64,000 nucleotides of DNA, taken from contig JADJLO010000001.1 of NCBI GenBank assembly GCA_016710075.1, positions 186,001 through 250,000 of the forward strand, written 5' to 3'. Origin of the DNA: Acidobacteriota bacterium (lineage in GTDB: Bacteria; Acidobacteriota; Blastocatellia; RBC074). The notes below the pieces were generated by a model that was not told where the DNA came from, ran no database searches, and saw only the letters and a program-made list of their open reading frames with translations. Positions 1 through 7,999 of this stretch are shown here, in pieces (position 1 is the stretch's first letter; each line of letters opens with the position of its first letter). A program made the translations under genes and the position numbers.

Positions 1-414
1 CGGACACGTGGCGATTTCGATGGCCTGCTGATCAAATTCTTGCAAGCTCCGGCCGACACACAGGTCAAAGTCATCATCTCAAATCTGACTCTGAGCCCCG
101 GTGGAACCGGCTCTGCGGGTGCTGTAGGCAGACCTCTCGTCATTCCGGGCAGGAATCCCCTTCACGAAATCAATTTCAAACTCAATGATCTGGCAGAGAA
201 GAAGGGCGAATTCAAGGTGGGCGATAGTGCATTCGTCTATGCCCGCAAAGCGAGATCAAACGGTGACTGGGATGTCTCGTTCAGTTATCGCCCGACAAAA
301 GTTCCTTCACAGGATGATTTCTATTATTTGAGAGTCGTTCAGATCGACGGCGAGGCCGCATGGGTATCTCCGATCTGGATTGGCGAGCAGACTTCGAAAA
401 GAAAGAGCAATTAA
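1..414 (+). CDS. 3' end of an unidentified protein, cut by the window edge
   Basis: The frame is open from the first base, so this is the last ~137 codons of a longer gene. The visible part is soluble and beta-rich, and ends with a segment reading DDFYYLRVVQIDGEAAWVSP. That type of ending resembles the C-termini of DUF3604 or PHP/CehA-like metallohydrolases, where a final strand carries a similar Y-R-V...DG..AWSSPIW pattern. The resemblance is from memory and weak, and no catalytic residues are in view. The gene stops 18 bases before the thiolase and may be cotranscribed with it. Confidence 0.5.
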   Translation, partial: RTRGDFDGLLIKFLQAPADTQVKVIISNLTLSPGGTGSAGAVGRPLVIPGRNPLHEINFKLNDLAEKKGEFKVGDSAFVYARKARSNGDWDVSFSYRPTKVPSQDDFYYLRVVQIDGEAAWVSPIWIGEQTSKRKSN

Positions 415-432
415 AAGCAAAAAGGATAATTT

Positions 433-1686
433 ATGAGTACAGCATATTTGATTGGCGCTTATTCATCCGAGTTCGGCAAATGGCCGCAGAAATCGTTTCG
501 CGATCTGACGCGCGAAGCATATCTCGGAGTCGTTTCGGATGCGGGGATGGAGAACGGCGAAGAGATACAATTCGCATGGTTCGGGAATTGTGGTATGGCC
601 GGCTGGGGGCAGAGCAGCATTCGTGGTCAGGTTTGCTTCATCCCGCTGGTTGAAGAAGGCCTCTTCCCGAAGCTTGTGCCGATCATCAATGTCGAAGGCG
701 CCTGTGCCACTTCATCGATGGCTTTTCACGGCGCCTGGAAAGACATCCTCAGCGGACAGTGCGAGGTCTCGCTCGCTCTGGGAGTTGAAAAGCTTTTCAA
801 TCCACAGGCGACACCGGAACAGATCAAGGGGTCATTCGCAGGAGGGATGGACAATTTTACACCTGAGACTACGCTGGATGTTTATCACCGTGCAGCTGAA
901 AAAATCGGCTGGAAGTTCGAACCGGGGCCGGATCGGACTCTCTTCATGGACACCTACGCTTTGCAGGCCGGTTATCACATGTGGCGTTACGGGACGACCC
1001 AGAAACAGATAGCAATGGCAGCGGCAAAGAGCCACAACTTCGGCGCGAAGAACCCCAAAGCGCAATATCACTTTGAGATGACTCCGGAGCAGGTTCTCGA
1101 AGACAGGCTTGTCAGTTATCCGCTGACTCGTTCGATGTGCGCTCCGATCGGCGACGGAGCCTCTGCCGCTATTTTATGCTCGGGAGATTATCTCAGGGGA
1201 CTTCCGTCTTCAGTGCAGAACAGGGCGGTGAAGATCTGTGCCAGCGTGCTGACAGGCGGCAGATACCGTGATTTTGATGAGCCGGGGCTCAGTTGGGAGG
1301 CTGCCGGCAGGGCTTACAGCCAGGCGGGTATTACGGCCGGTGATATTGACGTCGCCGAGGTTCACGACGCGACCTCTTTCTCGGAAATTTATCAATCAGA
1401 GATGCTGCGGTTCTGCCCCGTAGGTGAAGGTGGCAGGTTTATCGAATCCGGCGAAGCGGGGCCCGGAGGCAGGCTGACTTTAAACACGTCCGGCGGGTTG
1501 GTTTCAAAAGGTCATCCGGTCGGAGCTACGGGATTATCGATGATTTACGAGCTGGTCACTCAGCTTCGCGGCGAAGCAGGGGACCGCCAGGTGAAAGACC
1601 CTGAATTCGCCATTCAGGAGAACGGTGGAGGCGTAATCGGCTTCGAAGAGGCCGCATGCTCAGTGGTCATCCTGCAAAAACACTAG
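433..1686 (+). CDS. Thiolase family protein (SCP2/SCP-x-type acyl-CoA thiolase)
   Basis: 417 residues. Thiolases cleave or form beta-ketoacyl-CoA through an acyl-cysteine intermediate. The nucleophile is visible as Cys91 in VEGACATSSMAF, and the conserved histidine as His361 in SKGHPVGATG. The C-terminal ENGGGVIGFEEAACSVVIL block is typical of the SCP2-thiolase subfamily, which often acts on branched or sterol-like acyl-CoA. The start at 433 has AAAAAGGA about 6 bases upstream. The neighbours downstream are two small DUF1214/DUF1254 membrane proteins, which give no substrate clue. The family call is firm; substrate and direction (degradative or synthetic) cannot be read from sequence. Confidence 0.9.
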   Translation: MSTAYLIGAYSSEFGKWPQKSFRDLTREAYLGVVSDAGMENGEEIQFAWFGNCGMAGWGQSSIRGQVCFIPLVEEGLFPKLVPIINVEGACATSSMAFHGAWKDILSGQCEVSLALGVEKLFNPQATPEQIKGSFAGGMDNFTPETTLDVYHRAAEKIGWKFEPGPDRTLFMDTYALQAGYHMWRYGTTQKQIAMAAAKSHNFGAKNPKAQYHFEMTPEQVLEDRLVSYPLTRSMCAPIGDGASAAILCSGDYLRGLPSSVQNRAVKICASVLTGGRYRDFDEPGLSWEAAGRAYSQAGITAGDIDVAEVHDATSFSEIYQSEMLRFCPVGEGGRFIESGEAGPGGRLTLNTSGGLVSKGHPVGATGLSMIYELVTQLRGEAGDRQVKDPEFAIQENGGGVIGFEEAACSVVILQKH

Positions 1687-1703
1687 CTGTCAATTGAACT
1701 TTC

Positions 1704-2282
1704 ATGATCAAACAAATCACATTGTGGTTGTTAGTGATTGCCCTGGGTATTGGGTGCGGGCTGTGCGCAGCTCTGATGCTGACCCGGACGCAGTACTTCG
1801 GCAATCTCAGAGTTAATCACGGCCCGTGGAGCGTCGCAGGTGAAAACACCATCACAGACGATCCGTTGATGGTGGCCAGACTGGCTGTCTTCGGCCCTTT
1901 CCCAGTGAAACAGTCCGAAGTCATGTACCTGACTGCATTACAGGATTCCGAAGGTCGGCCATTGAGGGCCGATAAGAACTATTCAGTCTGCGGGAAAAAA
2001 TTTGATGCGAGGTTCTGGAGCCTTACTGCGTATGACCAGAATGGCATGTTCTTTCCGAATCAGGATCAGCGATTCAGCTACAATTTCAAGACTGTTAAAT
2101 TTGATGGTGATCAATTCTGCCTGCAGACAGGTCCATTACGCCAGCCTGAAAATTGGCTGCCTACGCAGGGAAACGGCGGGATGCGGCTGACAATAAGATT
2201 CTATCAACCTTCACAATTTCTGCGTGACAGCCTTTCAGCGCAAGTTCTCCCAACGATCAAAATGATTGGAGTCGCCCAATGA
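1704..2282 (+). CDS. DUF1214 domain membrane-anchored protein
   Basis: 192 residues with one N-terminal membrane segment (about residues 5-27) and an exported domain. The block CGKKFDARFWSLTAYDQNG and the later NWLPTQGNGGMRLTIRFYQP match the DUF1214 pattern as I know it. The family is of unknown biochemical function and is typically encoded beside a DUF1254 protein, as here. Its stop overlaps the next start in an ATGA (2279-2282), so the two are probably translationally coupled and act together in the envelope. Confidence 0.75.
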   Translation: MIKQITLWLLVIALGIGCGLCAALMLTRTQYFGNLRVNHGPWSVAGENTITDDPLMVARLAVFGPFPVKQSEVMYLTALQDSEGRPLRADKNYSVCGKKFDARFWSLTAYDQNGMFFPNQDQRFSYNFKTVKFDGDQFCLQTGPLRQPENWLPTQGNGGMRLTIRFYQPSQFLRDSLSAQVLPTIKMIGVAQ

Positions 2283-2809
2283 AGAAAAATTTCTGGTTGG
2301 GCATTCTCATCTTTATTTCAGTAGCATTTGCATCATACCGGATGACTCTCTGGTACATTCCGCATAATCTGATGCAATATACATATAAGAGATGGAGCCC
2401 ATCGAATAAGTGGTTTCATGCAGGACGTGAGACAGGAGCCAGAAGCTGGGTCCCGATGGGCAACCCTGATTTCATCATCAGTCGCTGCGCGTATGACTTG
2501 TCCAGTGGGCCGCTGCTGTTGAAAGGTATGGTCCCGGCAGATACATACTGGTCCCTGACGATGTATCAGGACAACTCGACAAATTTCTTCATAGTGAATG
2601 ACACCGGGCGGTCAGGCCGGCCTTACCAGTTTGTGCTGACGGAAAAAGACAGATCGATGGAATCGCTGAAAAATCACAGCCCGGATCAGATCGTATACAG
2701 CCCGACAAGACGAGGATACCTTGTTGTAAGAATCTTCATTAATCCCGACCTGGATTTTCAGGACTTGAAAGCCTGTCAGGAAAAGGCAACTGTCGAAATT
2801 ATTAATTGA
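2279..2809 (+). CDS. DUF1254 domain membrane-anchored protein
   Basis: 176 residues with an N-terminal hydrophobic anchor (about 4-22). The segment MGNPDFIISRCAYDLSSGPL, followed by DTYWSLTMYQDNSTNFFIVN, is characteristic of small DUF1254-like proteins encoded next to DUF1214 partners. It is coupled to the preceding gene by a 4-base overlap, supporting a two-protein envelope unit. No catalytic motif is recognised and the function is unknown. Confidence 0.72.
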   Translation: MKKNFWLGILIFISVAFASYRMTLWYIPHNLMQYTYKRWSPSNKWFHAGRETGARSWVPMGNPDFIISRCAYDLSSGPLLLKGMVPADTYWSLTMYQDNSTNFFIVNDTGRSGRPYQFVLTEKDRSMESLKNHSPDQIVYSPTRRGYLVVRIFINPDLDFQDLKACQEKATVEIIN

Positions 2810-2890
2810 GAAGACACGGTTGAAAATGTAATTGCTATCTACGGCACTTGTTAATTAATCTGTGCGGCAAATCAAATAGGAGGCACTATT

Positions 2891-3514
2891 ATGCGAACCT
2901 GATTGATGCAGCTGACTAACATGATCACGTTCATGCTTTTTGCTTACCTCCCCGTAAGCGCACAAACGGCCACGGCTACTTTGAAGGGCCTCGTGACTGA
3001 CAGCAGCGAAAAGGTCCTGCCGGGAGCAGCTTTGACGCTGACACAGAATTCTACGGGATTGAAAAGAACTTTCACTGCCGATGATGGCGGCCACTTTACA
3101 TTTACTTTTCTTGAGCCGGGCAACTATTCCCTGGGGCTCGCATTCAATGGCGCTGCCATGCGACCGAACGTGATCGCCGATCCGATTATCGCGAGCGAAT
3201 CCGACAAAAAGAATACGCTCACATGGTTCAACACTGCGGCATTCCAGGCGCCAACCACATATCAGTTTGGGAACGCTCCAAGAACTTTCTCGAATCTGCG
3301 TGGACCGGGATACTTCGGAACGAACATGTCTCTACAGCGAAATTTCAAGATTACCGAGTCTGCTTGCCTGCAATTCCGTGCTGAAGCATTCAATATCTTT
3401 AACCGGGCTAATTTTATCATTCCCGTAGGTGTCCTTGGCGCTGCAAATTTCGGCAAACTTCTGGCTGCCGAAGATCCGCGACAGATGCAGTTTGCTCTGA
3501 AACTTTATTTTTAA
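2891..3514 (+). pseudogene. Oar-like TonB-dependent receptor remnant with a large internal deletion
   Basis: A strong ribosome site (AGGAGG, 2878-2883) lies 7 bases before ATG 2891, but codon 4 of that frame is TGA (2900-2902). The same frame then continues to 3514. It encodes a signal-peptide-like stretch ending VSAQ, a carboxypeptidase-regulatory-like beta-sandwich start (LKGLVTDSSEKVLPGAALTL ... LEPGNYSLGLAF), and then abruptly the final ~115 residues of an Oar-type barrel (TWFNTAAFQAP, RGPGYFGTNMSLQRNF, FRAEAFNIFNRANF, ending RQMQFALKLYF). Full-length relatives in this window have more than 1,300 residues; here plug and most of the barrel are missing, with the seam near LAFNG/AAMRPNV. Restart at TTG 2903 or ATG 2906 would be too far from the ribosome site to be efficient. 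Most likely a decayed gene. Confidence 0.82.
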
Positions 3515-3531
3515 GACGAAAGGCAAAAAGA

Positions 3532-3624
3532 GTTTAAAGTTCAAAGTTTAAAGTTTAAAGTTCCGGGACTGTGATGTAATGTATGCGCAGTATCACAACG
3601 AACTTTAAACTTTAAACCTTGAGC
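3532..3624. repeat. GTTTAAA heptamer palindrome
   Basis: The left arm (3532-3566) is a tandem run of 7-base units: GTTTAAA, GTTCAAA, GTTTAAA, GTTTAAA, GTTCCGG. After about 37 bases the right arm (3602-3624) carries the complementary units TTTAAAC, TTTAAAC, CTTGAGC. The loop has its own GTGATG.../...TATCAC pairing. Related arrays occur at 9384-9399, 19355-19375, 26858-26892, 35057-35077 and 58578-58675. Located between the receptor remnant and the next gene; it may serve as a transcript-end hairpin. Confidence 0.8.
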
Positions 3625-3649
3625 TTTGATTTGAAAGAGAGGATGGATT

Positions 3650-4918
3650 ATGGCTCGGCCGAATAATTCGCGACGAGATTTTATGGGAAATTCCGCAAGG
3701 GGTGCAATCGGCGTCTCTCTAACTGCTGCGAGCTGGAGCAGGGTCGCCGGTGCGAACGATCGGGTTCGCATGGGGGTTATCGGTACCGGCAATCGCGGAT
3801 CGGATGTCATGAAATGGTTTCAGAAGGAGCCGGATGTTGAAGTGATTGCTCTGTGCGATTGTTACGACAAAAATCTCAATGCCGCGCTCGCCCTGACAGA
3901 AGGGAAGGCAAAAACATTCACCGATTACCGGGCGCTTCTTGATTCGAAGGATGTCGATGCTGTGCTGGTGGCCACGCCGGATCCGTGGCACAGGCAGATG
4001 GCCATTGATAGCTGCGGTTCCGGCAAGGACATCTACATCGAAAAACCGCTGACTTTCAGTATTGAAGAAGGTCACGAGATCATCAAAGCAGTCAAATCCA
4101 CAAACCGTGTCATGCAGGTGGGATTGCAGCAGCGCAGCGGCGGGCATTACGCTGAAGCGAAGAAGCAATACATTGAAAGCGGGCGGATCGGTAAGATCGC
4201 TCTTGTCCGCACCTGGTGGCATGGCAACAGTTACCACCTGCGCAAGCCGAATTTCAAGGACAAACCATCGGGTCTGGACTGGAAAGCCTTCCTGGGGCCG
4301 GTTAAATATCGCCCATTCGACGCGCTGCAGTTTTACAACTGGCGAGCATATCTCGATTTCGGCGGCGGACAGATCACGGATCTGTTTACCCACTGGATCG
4401 ATGTGGTTCACTGGTATCTTGGGGAGGATCTGCCCGTGGCTGCAAACGCGGCGGGTGGAGTATACGCATATCAGGACGGCCGCACGGCACCTGATACGAT
4501 TGCGATCCACCTTGAATACCCGAGCAAGTGGGCGGCTACATTTGAGGCCACGCTTGTGCCCGGCGGTCGCGGAGCGGCAATCGAGTTCCTTGGGACCGAA
4601 GGCAGTCTTTTGATCGATCGCGGAGGCTACACTTATCAGGAGCGAGGCCAGCGCAAGGCCGCTGCGCCCGATCCGATTGTGGTAAAGAATCCCACTTCGC
4701 TCGAAAAGCTTCATGTGCGCAATTTCCTCGATTGCGTCAAATCGAGGAAGCTGCCGAATTCAGATGTCGTCAGTGGGCACAGGTCTGCGCTTGCTTCGCA
4801 TCTGGGCAAGATGGCCTACATGCAGAAACGGCGCATCATCTTCAATCCATCGACCGAGCGGGCTCACGTCCTGCCGGCCGAGACACCGAAAATGAAGATG
4901 ATCGAATCGATCAAGTAG
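3650..4918 (+). CDS. Gfo/Idh/MocA family oxidoreductase, Tat-type export signal
   Basis: 422 residues. The N-terminus has a twin-arginine motif (NSRRDFMG, Arg8-Arg9) and a hydrophobic stretch, as in exported members of this family. The Rossmann dinucleotide loop is MGVIGTGNRG (41-50), and the catalytic-region EKP is at 131-133 after KDIYI. A later TDLFTHWIDVVHWYLGE block matches the substrate-side GxxxDxxxH pattern. Family members oxidise, reduce or rearrange sugars and inositols with NAD(P), and some keep the cofactor tightly bound in the periplasm. The ribosome site GAGAGGAT lies before ATG 3650. A paralogue lies at 5817-7187 on the other strand. The sugar substrate is unknown. Confidence 0.9.
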   Translation: MARPNNSRRDFMGNSARGAIGVSLTAASWSRVAGANDRVRMGVIGTGNRGSDVMKWFQKEPDVEVIALCDCYDKNLNAALALTEGKAKTFTDYRALLDSKDVDAVLVATPDPWHRQMAIDSCGSGKDIYIEKPLTFSIEEGHEIIKAVKSTNRVMQVGLQQRSGGHYAEAKKQYIESGRIGKIALVRTWWHGNSYHLRKPNFKDKPSGLDWKAFLGPVKYRPFDALQFYNWRAYLDFGGGQITDLFTHWIDVVHWYLGEDLPVAANAAGGVYAYQDGRTAPDTIAIHLEYPSKWAATFEATLVPGGRGAAIEFLGTEGSLLIDRGGYTYQERGQRKAAAPDPIVVKNPTSLEKLHVRNFLDCVKSRKLPNSDVVSGHRSALASHLGKMAYMQKRRIIFNPSTERAHVLPAETPKMKMIESIK

Positions 4919-4926
4919 CCGCCCTC

Positions 4927-5643
4927 ATGCCGCAAAATGACTGCAGAATAGTTCTCGTGCGGCCGCGCGATCCGAACAATATCGGCGCGGCTGCACGAGC
5001 GATGAAAAACTTCGGCTTTTCCGATCTCTGGGTCGTCCTGCCTTTCGCGCCTGTCTGGGAAGATATTGTCTCCGCTCCTAATGCAACAGATATTCTCGCC
5101 AATGCCCACGTGGTCGATCATCTCGATGACGCCATAGCCGATTGCAATCTGGTTGTCGGCACTGGCGATCCGACCCGAATTGATAATCAACAAAGTATCT
5201 TCACGCCTGCCGATCTTAGCCGGGAATTGCAGAAAGTGGCTCACCGGACCGCTCTCGTCTTCGGCACAGAGAAGCACGGGCTGACAAATGAGGATCTCTG
5301 CCGGTGCCACAAGATCATGAGTATTCCAACTCAGCCGAACTGCCCATCGATGAATCTTGGACAGGCCGTCGCTATTTGCCTCTATGAACTGATTCGAGAG
5401 AAGCAGGTTGTCTCACCGAATCCGCCAGAGCCGGATACCGTATCAGCGGGAGCCACAGAAGCAGCGGTCAACCTCTCAATCGATGTCCTGAGACTCGTCG
5501 ATTTTGTCCTGCCCGGCAACGAACCTGATCTGACACGCAGGGTCCGCAGCAGTCTGCTCAAATACAATCTTTCGAAATACGATATGAATATGATCTGCGG
5601 AATTCTGAGGAATGTGAAAGATAAACTCGACGGGAAAAGATAG
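4927..5643 (+). CDS. trmJ: TrmH/SpoU-family RNA 2'-O-methyltransferase, TrmJ type
   Basis: 238 residues from ATG 4927; the same frame is open further upstream but would overlap the oxidoreductase gene. SPOUT knot motifs are clear: motif 1 VRPRDPNNIGAAARAMKNFG, motif 2 ALVFGTEKHGLTNEDL, and motif 3 CPSMNLGQAVAICLYEL. These are typical of TrmJ, which uses SAM to methylate the ribose at position 32 of tRNA. The C-terminal helical extension of about 60 residues also fits TrmJ. No clear ribosome site precedes 4927, which lies 8 bases after the previous stop, so reinitiation is likely. The target (tRNA position 32 or another RNA) is by family analogy. Confidence 0.82.
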   Translation: MPQNDCRIVLVRPRDPNNIGAAARAMKNFGFSDLWVVLPFAPVWEDIVSAPNATDILANAHVVDHLDDAIADCNLVVGTGDPTRIDNQQSIFTPADLSRELQKVAHRTALVFGTEKHGLTNEDLCRCHKIMSIPTQPNCPSMNLGQAVAICLYELIREKQVVSPNPPEPDTVSAGATEAAVNLSIDVLRLVDFVLPGNEPDLTRRVRSSLLKYNLSKYDMNMICGILRNVKDKLDGKR

Positions 5644-5644
5644 A

Positions 5645-5790
5645 TTACGAAACAGGGGGAAATAAACGAAACAGACGAAAAATTTCAAATAGTTGATGAG
5701 GCCAGATTCATTCAATCTCCGCTCATTCGGGACGTCTCGACCAATGAGTGGTTGAAATTTTTCGTCTGTTTCGTATTTCGTCTGTTTCGT
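5645..5790. repeat. GATTACGAAA-type long palindrome between convergent genes
   Basis: Arm 5667-5688 is perfectly complementary (22 of 22) to arm 5752-5773, and the outer flanks continue the same ACGAAACAG / CTGTTTCGT units. The loop contains a smaller CTCATT...AATGAG stem. It separates the ends of two convergent genes, consistent with a bidirectional transcription-end structure. Related copies are at 21251-21399, 22994-23073 and 53335-53512. A TCTTC-type short repeat follows at 5791-5819. Confidence 0.82.
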
Positions 5791-5816
5791 ACTCTCTTCT
5801 TCTCTTCTCTTCTCTT

Positions 5817-7187
5817 CTAGCTCAGTTTCCAGGGAGAGCGATAAGCCTTGCCGAGCAGTTTGCTTGCTTCCGGATCACCGATGATCTGCTCCTTCGCGCT
5901 GTCCCATTTGATCTTTCTTCCGGTTCTGAGCGCGATATTGCCTAGATGAGGGGCTGCCGTCGACCTGTGGCCGATTTCGACATCGGAGATCGGCATCTGG
6001 CGGGATTTCATGCACTCTATAAAATTGCGAACGTGATCGAGGTGCGACGGGTCGCCTCGTTGAACGCTCATCTTTGCAGCCGTGGTTCTGGCCGTGAAGA
6101 TGTCGTCGCGCTTTCGGCCATCCATTTCGGGGAAGATCTCGAAGCCGCCGCGATCGACAAACATTGTGGCATCGGTTCCATAGAAAAGTATCCCGTAGCC
6201 CCAGCGTGCATCCATGGGCCTGCTGTTCGTCGTGCGATTTTCATAGGTCATGACGAAGCCCGGATAGTCAAACGTGGCGAGCAGGGTGTCCGGGGTTTCA
6301 CGATTATCCTGAAGGATGTATTTTCCGCCGGATGCTGAAACAGCCAGAGGCGCATCGACATTCATCGCCCAATGGACAATGTCGATGAGATGGGTTCCCC
6401 AGTCAGTGATCTTGCCGCCTGAATAATCCCAGAACCAGCGGAAGTTTTCGAGGAAGCGATTTTTGTTGAATGGAGATTTGGGGGCAGGGCCGAGATAGAA
6501 ATCCCAGTCGAGACCTGCGGGAACCTCGGAGTCGGGTGGATTGCCGATGCCGTTGGGAAATTCATCGTCATAATTCCATGTGTGGACTCTTGATATTTTT
6601 CCGAGCTTGCCTGAGCGAACAATCTCGACGGCCTTCTGGAAGTGACGGGCAGAGCGCTGCTGAGTTCCGACCTGGACCACGCGTTTGTACTTGCGCGCCG
6701 CATCGACCATCATCCGGCCCTCTTCGATTGTCAGGGCGAGGGGTTTTTCAACATAAACATCCTTGCCTGCCTGGCAGGCCTCAATCATGGGCAACGCGTG
6801 CCAGTGATCAGGCGTCGCGATGATCACCGCATCGATGTTCTTGTCTTCGAGAAGCTTGCGAAAATCCCTGTAAGTCGGAGTCTTTGCCGGGTCGAGTTTG
6901 AGACCGGGATTGAGCATCGTCTTCTGGATGCTGCCCTCATAGACATCGCAGAGGGCGACGATTTTGACATCGGGCAGGCGGGCGAAGTCTCCAGAGTCCC
7001 AGTTGCCCTGGCCGCCGCAGCCGATCAAACCGACACGAACCTGATCGTTTGCCCCAAGAACAGGGCTTTTTGACGAATCGATTGCCGGAGCGCCGAGGAC
7101 CTCATCTGCTCCGGCGGCTGCGCCGATCGCCCCTGCTGCTGCGATCGAGGTCTTGAGAAAGTCTCTTCTTTCCATTTTATCGGACAT
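5817..7187 (-). CDS. Gfo/Idh/MocA family oxidoreductase with Tat signal
   Basis: 456 residues. The N-terminus MERRDFLKTSIAAAGAIGAA is a standard twin-arginine signal. It is followed by the nucleotide-binding VGLIGCGGQGNWD, then ATPDHWHALPMI and VEKPLALTIEEGR (EKP motif), and by DWGTHLIDIVHWAM. The ribosome site GAGGGG lies before the start at 7187. It is the last gene of a three-gene minus-strand set: sugar isomerase/epimerase, ThuA, this enzyme, spaced 15 and 20 bases apart. This grouping is common in sugar or polyol catabolism. The exact substrate is not recoverable. Similar in architecture to the enzyme at 3650-4918 but clearly diverged. Confidence 0.92.
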   Translation of the reverse strand: MSDKMERRDFLKTSIAAAGAIGAAAGADEVLGAPAIDSSKSPVLGANDQVRVGLIGCGGQGNWDSGDFARLPDVKIVALCDVYEGSIQKTMLNPGLKLDPAKTPTYRDFRKLLEDKNIDAVIIATPDHWHALPMIEACQAGKDVYVEKPLALTIEEGRMMVDAARKYKRVVQVGTQQRSARHFQKAVEIVRSGKLGKISRVHTWNYDDEFPNGIGNPPDSEVPAGLDWDFYLGPAPKSPFNKNRFLENFRWFWDYSGGKITDWGTHLIDIVHWAMNVDAPLAVSASGGKYILQDNRETPDTLLATFDYPGFVMTYENRTTNSRPMDARWGYGILFYGTDATMFVDRGGFEIFPEMDGRKRDDIFTARTTAAKMSVQRGDPSHLDHVRNFIECMKSRQMPISDVEIGHRSTAAPHLGNIALRTGRKIKWDSAKEQIIGDPEASKLLGKAYRSPWKLS

Positions 7188-7207
7188 GATAATTCCCCTC
7201 TTTCATT

Positions 7208-7984
7208 TCATTTCATATCGCCGGCGGCCCACTTGATGGCATTGAGCACCATCTTCTGGTATCGCTGATCCTGCCAGACTTCGCTTCTGTGACCGAGTGC
7301 TGTGTAGAAGACCCGGCCTTTCCCATAGTCACGGTACCAGGTCAGTGGAAATTCAGCGGCCTTGATTCCCTTGAGCGTCATGTCGGTATTAGCCTTGTCG
7401 AGACTCATCGTCACTGTGACCTTGTCTTTATTGAAGTTTTTGAACTGGTAGATCTCTTCCTGTAGTTTAAAACTCTCCTCGAAATGGCTGGAGAAACGAT
7501 TCTTGCGGTCGAAGGCGCTGATTCCAACAGTCGCCTTTTCGGTCCATGGGTGGCCATCGAAATATCCGCCGATCATCTCGCCGTATTCCGCCCATTTGTA
7601 ATATGTATCGGTAGCGCTGTGCAGGCCGATGAAACCCTTGCCTGATTTGATCCAGTCGAGGAAGGCTTTCTTCTGAGCATCTGATAAGGGTAGCTCAAGA
7701 GTTGTGTAGAAGATGATCACGTCGAAAGTTTTGAGCGTCTCGGGATTGGCAAACCTCTCGAATTTATGAGTCAGGGTGACGTCGTATCCGTTGGCTGTCC
7801 CCAGCTCCTCGATGATGTCCTCTGATAAATGAAGCGAGCTATGTCTGAATCCCATCGATTGCGTGACGTAGAGGATTCTTTTGCCGGGCTTGGCTGTAGC
7901 GGTTGTATTGACAAACTGAACCGCCACACCCGCGATGAAAATCAATGTAAATAGAACAGTAAGTGCCGATTTCTTCTTAACCAT
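7208..7984 (-). CDS. ThuA-like domain protein, exported
   Basis: 258 residues from ATG 7984, chosen because GGAG sits 7 bases upstream. A Lys-rich start and a hydrophobic stretch (about 7-30) form a signal peptide. The core has the class-I-glutamine-amidotransferase-like fold of ThuA: ILYVTQSMGFRHSSL, VIFYTT, GKGFIGLHSATDTYY and FPLTWYRDYGKGRVFYTALG. In characterised systems ThuA acts with ThuB (a Gfo/Idh/MocA enzyme) in trehalose or disaccharide use through 3-keto sugars; here a Gfo/Idh/MocA gene follows directly. A role in 3-keto-glycoside metabolism is an inference from that pairing. Confidence 0.88.
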   Translation of the reverse strand: MVKKKSALTVLFTLIFIAGVAVQFVNTTATAKPGKRILYVTQSMGFRHSSLHLSEDIIEELGTANGYDVTLTHKFERFANPETLKTFDVIIFYTTLELPLSDAQKKAFLDWIKSGKGFIGLHSATDTYYKWAEYGEMIGGYFDGHPWTEKATVGISAFDRKNRFSSHFEESFKLQEEIYQFKNFNKDKVTVTMSLDKANTDMTLKGIKAAEFPLTWYRDYGKGRVFYTALGHRSEVWQDQRYQKMVLNAIKWAAGDMK

Positions 7985-7999
7985 CAAAAATCTCCAATA

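Noticed and set aside
3719..4714. 331-codon minus-strand ORF under the oxidoreductase
   Set aside because: Antisense shadow, no motifs or ribosome site.
4732..4926. N-terminal extension of the TrmJ-type gene
   Set aside because: The frame is open, but it overlaps 187 bases of the oxidoreductase gene and its translation is not like the family.
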